From JAIBBG01 sp040381475 (GTDB lineage: Bacteria; Bacteroidota; Bacteroidia; Flavobacteriales_D; Sanyastnellaceae): a stretch of DNA of 64,000 bases. Made by a program: the position numbers and the translations under genes. Below the pieces are notes generated by a model. It was not told the DNA's origin. It was given only the letters and a program-made list of their open reading frames with translations, and made no database searches. Where the stretch lies: the NCBI GenBank assembly GCA_040381475.1, contig JBEIHH010000001.1, positions 1-64,000 on the forward strand, in the 5' to 3' direction. Within the stretch, counting starts at the first letter, position 1; the number at the start of each line of letters is the position of its first letter. This document shows positions 34,862 through 44,291 of this stretch, one piece after another.

Positions 34862-35563
34862 TTAATCTATCGCTTTCAGGTATGCGAGTAATTTTTCCGA
34901 CTCTCCGTATTCAGGAGATTTCTTGTCATAATTGTCAACTACAAACTGAAGCAAATTAGCAGCTTTATCGTTCTTATTGAGCTCCATATAGGCTTTGGCA
35001 GCCTTGAGGTTATAAAGCGGTCCGGTATAGTCGCGGCTTGCGCTTGAGTTCGCGCGTTTTGCCGCCTTCTCCAACCAGGAAGCACCCTCTTCAATGTTTC
35101 CGAGCATGATGTTCATGTCTCCAATATTGCCTACTACTGTAACACCAACTGCTTCATCATCAAAATCTGCATTTTTGAAATGTTCCAGAGCAGTTGCATA
35201 ATCTGCCTTCACATCACGGTAGTATACTCCGGTCCAGAAATGAGCGCGCTTGCCAACATTTGTGTTGCCATATTTTTCGGCGATGGATTCATATCCTTCG
35301 AAATCAGCATTGCCAAGAACAGCAAGCTGAAGCGAGTCTGACTCAACCCATAGATCGGCTTTAACGATAGCATTGGAAGCCTCAGCCTCTTTTGGTTTCT
35401 TATAAAGGAATTGGTATGCAAAGAATCCACCAAGCAGGAGAGCGATGGCCCCCAATCCAATGGTCAATGTTTTTCTGTTTTTCTCCAGAAACATTTCTGC
35501 ATTGGTGTATACCTGCTGAACGTCAACAATTGTCTCGTCCTTTAAAGTTTCTTTTTTTGACAT
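34862..35563 (-). CDS. Membrane-anchored TPR protein
   Basis: A 233-residue protein with a cytosolic N-terminus, one TM segment (~35-55: LTIGLGAIALLLGGFFAYQFLY) and a periplasmic domain of TPR-like helical repeats (FEGYESIAEKYGNTNVGKRAHFW, DYATALEHFKNADFDDE, NIEEGASWLEKAAKRA, NDKAANLLQFVVDNYDKKSPEY). The plan resembles YfgM-type TPR proteins. Role in this organism unknown, perhaps a scaffold at the membrane. It precedes ribH by 4 nt and is preceded by a good -7 element. Confidence 0.8.
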   Translation of the reverse strand: MSKKETLKDETIVDVQQVYTNAEMFLEKNRKTLTIGLGAIALLLGGFFAYQFLYKKPKEAEASNAIVKADLWVESDSLQLAVLGNADFEGYESIAEKYGNTNVGKRAHFWTGVYYRDVKADYATALEHFKNADFDDEAVGVTVVGNIGDMNIMLGNIEEGASWLEKAAKRANSSASRDYTGPLYNLKAAKAYMELNKNDKAANLLQFVVDNYDKKSPEYGESEKLLAYLKAID

Positions 35564-35585
35564 GTACTATAAATTTTGGCGGCCG

Positions 35586-35593
35586 CAAAAGTA
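35586..35593 (-). promoter_or_regulatory. -7 element (TACTTTTG) for the TPR-ribH operon
   Basis: On the minus strand TACTTTTG fits TAnnTTTG, 22 nt before the ATG at 35563. A palindromic GCGGCCGC core sits between element and start codon. Confidence 0.55.
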
Positions 35594-35969
35594 ATAGAAT
35601 TCTGGGCATTTTTTCCCTTTTTGTGTAATCTTGATTACCGGACGCACCTTATGAGCGAGGAAAGACGGTGAATTTCAGGTATTTTCAATATCCTCGGGTA
35701 GTCTGATTCGCCGGTTAACAATGTTGTATGAAGGTTTTGCCCTCAGGATGAATGCAATAAACCAATTTTTCGGGCGCTTGAGTCGTTATGACCTGTCTCC
35801 GGTGGTCATGCTTTTTGGGTTAATTTTGCCAATACTGACCGATGGTTCTGCCGCTTGAAATGAATCGAAATAGGAATCATATTCCATCGTCGGGTTGGTC
35901 TGTCAGCCTTGAAATTATTGTTTCTTATTGTCGAAGCGACAATCACAATGATCGCTTGGAAATCAAGTT
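35594..35969. other. Gene-free gap before the TraB/GumN gene
   Basis: No convincing reading frame on either strand. On the plus strand there is an exact -7 element TAATTTTG at 35821-35828, about 140 nt before the ATG, and a perfect 7-bp hairpin (ATTGTCG/CGACAAT, 35927-35943) shortly before the start. The region may hold a long 5' leader or a small RNA; nothing more can be said. Confidence 0.4.
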
Positions 35970-38900
35970 ATGCTTAAAATGAATTTTATGTCGTTGAGAT
36001 TTTGCATTTTGCTGATTGCCCTTATGCTATCTGAGCTCAACACGCTTTCTCAATCGAGATACCAAAGCCTTATGTGGAAAATCACAGGCAATGGACTCAC
36101 AAAACCTTCATACCTCTATGGCACCATGCATATCAGTGGCAAAATGGTTTTCCATCTTGGTGATCAGTTTTATGATGCAATGGAAAGTGTTGATGTGGTG
36201 GCGCTGGAGCTTGAACCGGAGGCCTGGCTCGGCTCGATGTTCGAAGATCCTGAATACCTGGACTATATGCGTGAATTTGCCGCAGGTTCAGATGATTTTG
36301 GGTACATGGATTACGGCCATCAATCTGATCTTCCTCCACTCTCCGGATTCTATCAATTGAATACCGATGTGCAGGAAAAACTGAAATATTTCATGATGTT
36401 TGATCCGGTGCTGCTGAATTATCTCATGTCCAGATACGGGAATTACGCTGAAAGTGCGGATTTTGAAGAGGATACATGGCTGGATATGTATATATACCAG
36501 GTTGGAAAGAAATTCGGAAAACAAACCATTGGCCTGGAAAGCTACCAGCAGTCGGGATACTATATCAGGCAAGCCAGAATTGCTGAAACGGAAGAAACGG
36601 ATAAACGAGAGTTCGACGAAGGTGATATCAAGGAGATGATGGATTTGCAAAAACAATTTGAACCTGCTTACAGAAAACAGGATCTCGATCTTATTGATTC
36701 ATTGAATAAGCTGACCACCTCTCCGGCATTTGACAAATACATCCTGGTTGAAAGAAATAAGGTCTTCATAAATACTATTGATAGTGTGCTCAAATCGGGT
36801 AAGTCGATTTTTGCCGGCATGGGCTGCGCACATTTACCCGGTAATCCGGGTGTGATTGAACTCTTGCGCAGTAAAGGATATGTTGTGGAACCTTATAACA
36901 AGGGAGAAAGAAGTGCTAAAAGAAGAGATAAAATCGAAAAACAGATCTTCAAAAGGGAATTCAAAACCTTTACTAATCAAGCCGGTGATATCAGTTTCAG
37001 CACTCCAACTGCAGTTTATCATCTTCAGTCAGACCGTGCCTCAACTTCTTGGATAAGTCTCGACATGCCCAATGGTGCAAGTTTTATTGTGAATAGAATG
37101 AAAACATATGGTGGCATCAACCACCGCGATTCTGAAAGTCTGATGAGTTCTATTGACAGCTTGCTCTATGAAGCCGTTGCTGGCGATATTATCAGTATCA
37201 AGAAATCTTCTTTTCAGGGCAATCCTTCGATTGATATTGTCAATGTTTCGAGAAGAGGCGATTACCAGCGCAGAATGATCATTATCATGCCGGAGGAAAT
37301 CATACTTCTCAAACTGAACGCAACCGGAACCAAGATTCGTGATGGTTATGGCAATGAGTTTTTTTCTACATTCAAAGTGGTTCCTGCACGAGATAGAACA
37401 TCTACTTGGTCTTCTTTTGACAAAACAGTAATCGCCAATTTCCCGGGCGAGGTGATAGACTACAAAGTTGAATGCAGGGAAGGTGACTCTCCGGATATGG
37501 AAGCCTATTGCGCTGTCAATTCGGGTCATGATGTTTTTGCTATTCAGCGCCATGTCAATTATGATCCGGAATTTCTTGATGAAGATGAGTATGAATTGAA
37601 ACGTCTTCAACGTGCCTTCATCGAAGACAACAACCTTGAAATAATCAACGAGGCAAATGCATCGCACTCCGGATTACCCGCCAGAGATGTGAGGTGCAGA
37701 ACCGAATCGGGAGCAAATGTGAGATGTCGGTTCGTGCTCAATAATCTGAGTTATTATGCCCTGACTGCCTTTACCGAAGATTCTGTTATGGCCGTGGATT
37801 TCATCCGAAGCGTTCAATTCAATCATGTAAAACATGATGAGTTTTATCTTCACCGGGATACCGTGAACCACTTTACTGTCATGTTGCCTTTCAAACCCCT
37901 GCCTGCTGAGGACTATTCATCGTATTACCGTTCAAAGGATAAAAATATTTTTGAAGGCAAAACCAGTGGAGTTGCTCTAACAGTTCCAGGTGAATGCGAG
38001 GTTGTAGATATTTCATATCAGCGTTTCCATCGTTTTTCGGATGGTGAGGATACTGTCAAATTTTATAATGAAAGGATACAGCGTGCTTTGCGCCCGGGTA
38101 TGGCAATGAATAAAAGCAGCGTTGAATGGAACAAACTGGGATGTGTCATGGAATTTGATATCGCTGATACGGCATCAAGCAGGCGCTACATGCAGAAGGT
38201 TATTCTTGAAAACAAGACGTTATTCACATTGACTGCCAGCTATGATTCGTCGCAAGGCAGGGGCGATTTTGTTACGAAAGTTTTCGATTCATTTACTTCG
38301 GAGGATTCAACTTATCCCTTTTATCATTTTGAAAATATGGATCTCGATTTTCTCAGTGTCCTGCATAGCAGCGACAGTCTTACTGTTGCGAGTGCTGTGA
38401 AAGTGGCTGGAGAAATGGACTGGTCCCAGGAAGCTGGAGATTCGATACGGCACATGTTGCTGAATTTTCCGAAGTTCAGCGATAATAAAGATGGAGATCT
38501 GATTCGTGAAAAGTTGACCAATGGACTTGCAGCGGATACAACGGCAGAGTGTATTGAGTTTATCCGAAATCAGTTTTACGCATATTCAGATAGTGCATCC
38601 TATCAACTGGATCTGCTGCGCGTTTTGCTTCGCATGAAAACCAAAGCGGCTTGGCAGACTTATAAGAAACTGGTACTGGATGAACCTCCAATTGTTTCGG
38701 AAAGAATGCGCGGCTCTGGTTTTTCTATTTTGAATGATTCACTGGAAATGGCAGCACCTCTTATTCCCGATCTGATCCAATTGCTGGCCCTTGATGAATA
38801 CGAAGAAGAAGTTTACGCGCTTATGGCTGATGCACTGGACAGCAATAAAATGAAATCGGATGTTTATAAGGCGCTTGTTCCGCAATTAACTATTGAGGCG

Positions 38901-39590
38901 CGAAATGAATTAAAACGTCTCAATGGCATGAAGGACAATGGCTATTCCTTCAATAGTTCACAACTGATGGACTATGTCACGCTTTTGTATCCCTTCAGTT
39001 CACGTCCGGAAGTTCAGGCTTTTATGGACAAAGCGCACAGAACGAAAAAAATGCCACTACTGCTGGATTTGATAGAGTTCGATCTCCGTAAAAAAATATC
39101 TGTACATGATTCTTTGATTCAGAAAGTTGCCTTGAATGAATCACAAATTATCCCTCTTTATCAAATCCTGCACAGAAGCAAATTGACAAAACTGATGCCA
39201 GCGAAATATGCTGACAGGGAGACTTTGCTCAACGTTTTCATACGTGAAAAATTTAAGAGCGGCAGTGGCTCGCGGGAAACCAGGGTAGATACCGTGGTGG
39301 TCATTGGTCATGAGCCTGGAAGTATCAGAAACAAATCTTTGGATATTTATTACTGTAAGTATAAAAAACAAAGATCTAAACAATGGCTGGGCTTAGTAAT
39401 TGCGTTTGATGCGAGCGACAGTACCAACCTGTGGCCGGAATTCGTTTATACACGTCAGACAATTGTCATTGATGCCGATGAGGACGAAATGTCAGAATTG
39501 AAAAGGGAGTACCTCAATCTGGAAGAAGAAAACAGAAGGGTAATCAATTTTGGTTCAGGCGTCGATAAATTTGATTATAGTTGGTATTGA
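35970..39590 (+). CDS. Very long TraB/GumN family protein
   Basis: A 1206-residue secreted or membrane-attached protein. After a signal-like N-terminus, residues ~30-310 form a TraB/GumN domain: SLMWKITGNGLTKPSYLYGTMH (first motif GTMH), LELEPEAW, and FAGMGCAHLPGNPGVIELLRSKGY (second His motif). This family includes putative metal-dependent proteases. The remaining ~890 residues are not recognised. They contain repeated beta-type blocks with acidic surfaces and, near 800-1100, helical stretches of HEAT-like appearance (LLRVLLRMKTKAAWQTYKKL, MAAPLIPDLIQLLALDEYEEE). Usual TraB/GumN proteins have ~280-350 residues. The start could also be one of the ATGs at codons 4 or 7. It is followed by recF in 10 nt. 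Confidence 0.8.
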   Translation: MLKMNFMSLRFCILLIALMLSELNTLSQSRYQSLMWKITGNGLTKPSYLYGTMHISGKMVFHLGDQFYDAMESVDVVALELEPEAWLGSMFEDPEYLDYMREFAAGSDDFGYMDYGHQSDLPPLSGFYQLNTDVQEKLKYFMMFDPVLLNYLMSRYGNYAESADFEEDTWLDMYIYQVGKKFGKQTIGLESYQQSGYYIRQARIAETEETDKREFDEGDIKEMMDLQKQFEPAYRKQDLDLIDSLNKLTTSPAFDKYILVERNKVFINTIDSVLKSGKSIFAGMGCAHLPGNPGVIELLRSKGYVVEPYNKGERSAKRRDKIEKQIFKREFKTFTNQAGDISFSTPTAVYHLQSDRASTSWISLDMPNGASFIVNRMKTYGGINHRDSESLMSSIDSLLYEAVAGDIISIKKSSFQGNPSIDIVNVSRRGDYQRRMIIIMPEEIILLKLNATGTKIRDGYGNEFFSTFKVVPARDRTSTWSSFDKTVIANFPGEVIDYKVECREGDSPDMEAYCAVNSGHDVFAIQRHVNYDPEFLDEDEYELKRLQRAFIEDNNLEIINEANASHSGLPARDVRCRTESGANVRCRFVLNNLSYYALTAFTEDSVMAVDFIRSVQFNHVKHDEFYLHRDTVNHFTVMLPFKPLPAEDYSSYYRSKDKNIFEGKTSGVALTVPGECEVVDISYQRFHRFSDGEDTVKFYNERIQRALRPGMAMNKSSVEWNKLGCVMEFDIADTASSRRYMQKVILENKTLFTLTASYDSSQGRGDFVTKVFDSFTSEDSTYPFYHFENMDLDFLSVLHSSDSLTVASAVKVAGEMDWSQEAGDSIRHMLLNFPKFSDNKDGDLIREKLTNGLAADTTAECIEFIRNQFYAYSDSASYQLDLLRVLLRMKTKAAWQTYKKLVLDEPPIVSERMRGSGFSILNDSLEMAAPLIPDLIQLLALDEYEEEVYALMADALDSNKMKSDVYKALVPQLTIEARNELKRLNGMKDNGYSFNSSQLMDYVTLLYPFSSRPEVQAFMDKAHRTKKMPLLLDLIEFDLRKKISVHDSLIQKVALNESQIIPLYQILHRSKLTKLMPAKYADRETLLNVFIREKFKSGSGSRETRVDTVVVIGHEPGSIRNKSLDIYYCKYKKQRSKQWLGLVIAFDASDSTNLWPEFVYTRQTIVIDADEDEMSELKREYLNLEEENRRVINFGSGVDKFDYSWY

Positions 39591-39600
39591 TTCTTTCCTT

Positions 39601-40722
39601 ATGAGCGATCTTTTCCTTCAGCATCTTTCTCTGTACAACTTCAAAAATTATGAAGAGGCAGCATTAAATTTTGATGCTCAGTTCGTCGTTTTTGCCGGTA
39701 ACAATGGCTCAGGAAAAACTAACATTCTGGATGCGATTTATTATCTGTCTTCTTGTAAAAGTTTTTTCAATCCGATAGACTCTCAAAATATTCTGTTTGG
39801 ACATGAGCAATGCTCTGTCACCGGAGAATTCATGAAAGCAGGACATCACGAACAGGTGGTTTGCTCAATTCGCAAAAACCATAGGAAAATTGTCAAACGA
39901 AATTTTAAAGAATACGAAAAACTAGCTGATCACATTGGACTTTTTCCGGCTGTGATGATTACCCCTTATGACATTGAGCTGATCTGGGAAGGTAGCGAGG
40001 TGAGAAGGAAATTTCTCGATGCAACACTATCTCAACTTTCAAGACAATACCTTGACCGTTTGATAGCCTACAACCATGCCTTGCTTCAACGCAACAATTT
40101 GTTGAAGTCATTTGGTAAGTCGGGTAAGTTCTCCTCTGATTTATTGGAGCCATGGGATTATCAGTTAGAGGAGTATGCTTCGTCTGTGCATGCCGACAGG
40201 AAAAAATTTCTAGAGGATTTTATTCCGGAATTCAGAAAAGTATATGCGGCAATCTGTGATAGCAAAGAAGAAATGGATGTCGTATACCAAAGTGATCTGA
40301 GCGACTCGGATATGGCTACTCTTTTGTCTAACAATGCTGACCGCGACAGGGTTCTGGAACGAACTTCCGCAGGAATTCATCGAGATGATTTACTGTTCAC
40401 AATTGATCAGCATCCGATCAAAAAATTTGCATCTCAGGGTCAACAAAAATCATTTTTGTTTGCTCTGAAACTGAGTCAATATGCTTTTCTGTCGTCGCAT
40501 TTGAAGTTGAAACCCGTTTTAATGCTCGACGATTTATTCGATAAAATTGATCAATCCCGAATGTCAGGTATTCTCGATTGGCTTTCTGATAACAACTGTG
40601 GTCAGGTTTTTATTACGGACACGCACGCCGAGCGTATTCCGGAAATTCTCAGGGTACGAAAACTAAAATACCAATTGTGGAAAGTAAGTCATGGAAAAGT
40701 GATGGTTGCTGAGCACGTTTGA
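39601..40722 (+). CDS. recF: DNA replication/repair protein RecF
   Basis: A 373-residue SMC-like ATPase that loads RecA at gaps with RecO and RecR. Walker A GNNGSGKTN (33-41), typical QHLSLYNFKNYEEA opening, RRKFLDATLSQL and the C-terminal signature FASQGQQKSFLFALKLSQY with Walker B PVLMLDDLFDKID. Length is normal. ATG 39601 (MSDLFLQ) is preferred. It starts 10 nt after the TraB/GumN gene and is followed by the DUF721 gene in 14 nt, a common Bacteroidota pairing. Confidence 0.96.
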   Translation: MSDLFLQHLSLYNFKNYEEAALNFDAQFVVFAGNNGSGKTNILDAIYYLSSCKSFFNPIDSQNILFGHEQCSVTGEFMKAGHHEQVVCSIRKNHRKIVKRNFKEYEKLADHIGLFPAVMITPYDIELIWEGSEVRRKFLDATLSQLSRQYLDRLIAYNHALLQRNNLLKSFGKSGKFSSDLLEPWDYQLEEYASSVHADRKKFLEDFIPEFRKVYAAICDSKEEMDVVYQSDLSDSDMATLLSNNADRDRVLERTSAGIHRDDLLFTIDQHPIKKFASQGQQKSFLFALKLSQYAFLSSHLKLKPVLMLDDLFDKIDQSRMSGILDWLSDNNCGQVFITDTHAERIPEILRVRKLKYQLWKVSHGKVMVAEHV

Positions 40723-40736
40723 TTGATCTTTGTTCC

Positions 40737-41033
40737 ATGTCGTCCAGAAAATATACCGACCAGCCTCTTAAGACAATTATTGGGGAAATGCTGCGCACGA
40801 GCGGGCTTGAAAAGCGTTACAACGAACTTGAAGTTGTGGCAGCCTACCGCGAGGCAGTGGGTGAAGTGATCTGGAAGAAAACCCGTGAGGCCAGAGTGTA
40901 CGGCAAATCACTTGTTTTAAAAATGGATAGTGGGCCCCTCAAACAGGAATTGTCCTATCAGAAGTCTAAAATTATTGCCGTCATCAATGAAACTCTTGGC
41001 GCTCCATGGGTGGAAGCCATTGAAGTATGGTAG
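40737..41033 (+). CDS. DUF721 (DciA-like) protein
   Basis: A 98-residue DUF721 protein: TIIGEMLRTSGLEKRYNELEVVAAYREAVGEVIWKKT, then a beta-rich tail with VYGKSLVLKMDSGPLKQEL. DUF721 includes DciA, which loads the replicative helicase in many bacteria lacking DnaC; in Bacteroidota the gene often follows recF, as here. ATG 40737 (MSSRKYTD) is preferred over an upstream TTG inside the recF stop. Confidence 0.85.
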   Translation: MSSRKYTDQPLKTIIGEMLRTSGLEKRYNELEVVAAYREAVGEVIWKKTREARVYGKSLVLKMDSGPLKQELSYQKSKIIAVINETLGAPWVEAIEVW

Positions 41034-41128
41034 CAAATGCTACCCGTCCGTGAATTTGGTAGGTGTTTAATGCCTGAGTTTGTAATTTCGCTCTAAGTAA
41101 GATTGATTCGGACTTCCCCAAAGTAAAC

Positions 41129-43114
41129 ATGATGATTCCTTTTTTTAAATCGAAACCCAAATTAGCTGTGATTTCGGCCGCTGCTTTGGTTTTTGCCTTG
41201 TTCACCGCTGCTTATGATACCAGTGAGGATGAGGCTTTTCATTCGCGCGAAGAAATGCTTCAGTTCAGATCAATGACTGGTGGCAATCTTCCAAACGGAA
41301 GCAATGATTTGTTCATGGGGTCCGGACGTTGCGCCGGTTGTCACGGTATTGATCAGGATATAGACAACCCACCCTTGGCTAACGTAGATATGAATGGCGT
41401 CAATGTGAGTCCCGCTGAAAACTGGCGTGCTTCCATCATGGCCAACTCCGCGAAGGATCCTATGTGGAGAGCCAAGGTAGCACATGAAGTTACCATCAAC
41501 CCTCAGCATGCGTCGGAACTTGTCAATAAATGCACATCCTGCCATGCACCCATGGGTAGGTTTGAGGCAGAGCACGATGGAATCGAGTATTTTACAATGG
41601 ACATGCTTGATGAAGATTCGATCGCACTAGACGGGGTAAGTTGTATGGCATGTCATTCCCAGCAAATTGAATCAACCGGTTTGTTTTTTTCCGGAGAACT
41701 CCATTACAACCCGGATACTGTGTGGGGACCGGTTTTCAATATCAACAAGGGAGATCTTCCAATGGCAGATTATGTCATGCAGAATTTCGTCGGTGTATTG
41801 CCAGTAGCAGAGAATAAATTCGCTAAGTCGGAAACCTGCGCGGGCTGCCACTCTTTGATTACCAATACTGCTGATCTTGAGGGGAATTTTACCGGAACTA
41901 CTTTCATTGAACAGGCCACATATCACGAATGGCTCAACAGTTCTTACAACACCGGTGATGAAAATGCACAGGAGTGTCAGTCATGTCACATGCCTCACCT
42001 GAATGAGGGCGTTATCGTTGCTTCCGGATATAGCTTTTTGCCCGAAAGGCAGCCATATGCGCAGCACACACTGGTGGGTGGAAATAGTTTCATGCTGAAA
42101 CTGATGAAAAATAACATCGAAGTTTTAGGTCTGACTGCCAATGAGGAACATTTTCAGACAGCCATTGACCGCACGATAGAAAATTTACAGAATCATTCGG
42201 CTGAAATACTGGTTTCTGAAGGCGTTATTGATGGTGATACTGCCAGGTATAAAGTAAAGATCACCAACAAAGCCGGACATAAACTCCCAAGCGGGTATCC
42301 TGCAAGACGCGCTTATGTCGAGTTCATCATGACTGATGAGAGCGGAAATGAAATTTTCCATTCCGGCAAATTAACTCCCGGATTTGAAGTTCAAGGACAA
42401 AATGCAGATTGGGAGCCACATTATGAAGTCATTACGAATGATTTGGAAGAGGTTCAGATCTATGAAATGGTGGCCGGTGACGTGATGGGTAACGTAACCA
42501 CTGTACTTGAAAGAGCTCATCATATGATCAAGGACAATCGTCTGGTTCCTTTCGGGTTTAGCAATGATCATCCTGTGATTGATACTACCTTGATTGTTGG
42601 GATCGGCTCCGACCCTAACTTTAATGTGGTCAATGGTCAGGAAGGTTCCGGAACGGATGAAATCAGCTACCACATTCCGGTGAGTGGTATTTCCGGTAAC
42701 GTTACCGTTACTGCCCGACTCATGTATCAGTCGCTTCCTCCGCAATGGAATGAAGAAATGTTCAGCGTTGATCATCCTGTCATCAATGCATTTGAAGAAA
42801 TGTACTGGCAGGAAGGTCCTGCGCCTGTAATGATGGTTGAAGGACAAACTCAGAGCACTTTGGTAAGTATTGAGAACACCGGGGCATTATTTACTGTCAG
42901 CCCGAATCCGACGAATGCAGGTCAGGTTTTTGTCGATGCTGGCGCTGATGTGATCAGCAGTATTGATGTCTACGATATGAATGGAAAACTTATTCAATCA
43001 TTGAAATTGAATACGGGAAAAACTGTTGTGAAGCTTCCTTTCATCAGTGGCATGTACTTATTGGATATCGTGACTTCACGCGGCCGCAAAGTGGAAAAAA
43101 TATTGAGACGATAG
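41129..43114 (+). CDS. T9SS-sorted pentaheme c-type cytochrome
   Basis: A 661-residue secreted multiheme cytochrome. Signal peptide ~1-30. Five CXXCH haem sites at residues 68-72, 135-139, 172-176, 237-241 and 283-287, all in the N-terminal half, with further His residues as possible distal ligands. Then a ~300-residue beta-rich region containing NKAGHKLPSGYPARRAYVEF, a stretch seen in multiheme cytochromes and related oxidoreductases. The last ~75 residues are a T9SS type A sorting domain (FTVSPNPTNAGQVFVDAG, IDVYDMNGKLIQSLKL, LPFISGMYLLDI). It should be placed on the outer surface, where it may move electrons; acceptor unknown. Confidence 0.92.
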   Translation: MMIPFFKSKPKLAVISAAALVFALFTAAYDTSEDEAFHSREEMLQFRSMTGGNLPNGSNDLFMGSGRCAGCHGIDQDIDNPPLANVDMNGVNVSPAENWRASIMANSAKDPMWRAKVAHEVTINPQHASELVNKCTSCHAPMGRFEAEHDGIEYFTMDMLDEDSIALDGVSCMACHSQQIESTGLFFSGELHYNPDTVWGPVFNINKGDLPMADYVMQNFVGVLPVAENKFAKSETCAGCHSLITNTADLEGNFTGTTFIEQATYHEWLNSSYNTGDENAQECQSCHMPHLNEGVIVASGYSFLPERQPYAQHTLVGGNSFMLKLMKNNIEVLGLTANEEHFQTAIDRTIENLQNHSAEILVSEGVIDGDTARYKVKITNKAGHKLPSGYPARRAYVEFIMTDESGNEIFHSGKLTPGFEVQGQNADWEPHYEVITNDLEEVQIYEMVAGDVMGNVTTVLERAHHMIKDNRLVPFGFSNDHPVIDTTLIVGIGSDPNFNVVNGQEGSGTDEISYHIPVSGISGNVTVTARLMYQSLPPQWNEEMFSVDHPVINAFEEMYWQEGPAPVMMVEGQTQSTLVSIENTGALFTVSPNPTNAGQVFVDAGADVISSIDVYDMNGKLIQSLKLNTGKTVVKLPFISGMYLLDIVTSRGRKVEKILRR

Positions 43115-43174
43115 CATGGCATGATTGCTATGGCGTCGCCACAATTCTCGTTGAATTCGAATCGATCTTAAAAG

Positions 43175-43211
43175 AAAAAAGGCTGCTATCTCAGGGATGG
43201 CAGCCTTTTTT
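43175..43211. terminator. Bidirectional terminator
   Basis: The stem GGCTGC (43181-43186) / GCAGCC (43200-43205), extended through ATC/GAT, is flanked by A-run on the left and T-run on the right. It serves both the cytochrome gene and the convergent pdhB. Confidence 0.85.
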
Positions 43212-43227
43212 ATTTTATGAATATTTC

Positions 43228-44205
43228 TTATTTGTACATCACTTCTTTCGCTGTGCGCACAACATCTGCTACCTGCGGTAAAGCTTCATCGATCAGCGTT
43301 GAAGCAAAAGCGAATGGTGTATCGGTTTGTGTTAGCCTGCGAATTGGAGCATCCAGATAATCAAACGCATGACGCTGCACGCGATATGCTATCTCTGTAG
43401 ATATGCTCGCCACAGGCCAAGACTCCTCAAGAATTATGAGTCTGTTGGTCTTTTTAACTGACCGGATAATCGAATCAATATCCAGAGGTCGAATGGTTCT
43501 TAGATCAATAACCTCCATGCTGATGCCTTCTTTTTCAAGTTCAGCTGCCGCTGCCAGAGCGGTTTTCATAATCTTACCGAACGAAACCAGCGTTACGTCA
43601 GTACCTTCTTTTTTCACATCGGCAACACCAATTGGAATGATATACTCACCATCCGGCACCATGCCTTTGTCGCCATACATTTTTTCGCTTTCAAAGAATA
43701 CAACGGGATCATTATCACGAATCGCAGCCTTCAGCAAGCCTTTTGCGTCATATGGATTTGATGGCGTAATAACCTTGAGCCCTGGTACGTGGGCATACAT
43801 CGATTCAAAGCTTTGTGAGTGTGTAGCTGCAAGCTGACCAGCCTGACCATTGGGTCCGCGAAACACAATGGGCACATTGAACTGCCCGCCGCTCATCTGC
43901 AACATTTTCGCTGCTGAATTGATAATCTGATCAGCAGCCAGAATCGCAAAATTCCAGGTCATGAATTCAACAATGGGTCTGAGACCATTCATTGCCGCAC
44001 CCACAGCTATACCCGAAAACCCAAGCTCGGCAATAGGCGTGTCAATCACACGTCTCGCACCGAACTCGTCCAACATTCCTTTCGACGCCTTGTATGCACC
44101 ATTGTATTCTGCTACTTCCTCGCCAAGCAGGAACACAGTTTCATCGCGACGCATTTCCTCGGTCATCGCTTCACAGATCGCTTCTCTGAATTGAATTTCT
44201 CTCAT
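43228..44205 (-). CDS. pdhB: Pyruvate dehydrogenase E1 component, beta subunit
   Basis: A 325-residue E1-beta subunit, which with E1-alpha decarboxylates pyruvate using thiamine diphosphate. Family motifs: REAICEAMTEEMRRDETVFLLGEEV, DTPIAELGFSGIAVGAAMNG, MTWNFAILAADQIINSAAK, GPNGQAGQLAATHSQSFESMY and IDLRTIRPLD. Length is normal. pdhA and pdhC are not adjacent. A weak promoter (TTTG-N17-TAATTTTA) may lie on the minus strand at 44225-44253. A second E1 enzyme, the alpha-beta fusion, lies 3.5 kb downstream. Confidence 0.93.
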   Translation of the reverse strand: MREIQFREAICEAMTEEMRRDETVFLLGEEVAEYNGAYKASKGMLDEFGARRVIDTPIAELGFSGIAVGAAMNGLRPIVEFMTWNFAILAADQIINSAAKMLQMSGGQFNVPIVFRGPNGQAGQLAATHSQSFESMYAHVPGLKVITPSNPYDAKGLLKAAIRDNDPVVFFESEKMYGDKGMVPDGEYIIPIGVADVKKEGTDVTLVSFGKIMKTALAAAAELEKEGISMEVIDLRTIRPLDIDSIIRSVKKTNRLIILEESWPVASISTEIAYRVQRHAFDYLDAPIRRLTQTDTPFAFASTLIDEALPQVADVVRTAKEVMYK

Positions 44206-44291
44206 TCTGTAATTATTGAGGCCGTAAAATTAGTTGGTTTCCCATGGCACAAAAAATGGCAACCGGTTCAATGATGTAATTTAGGCCGGAA

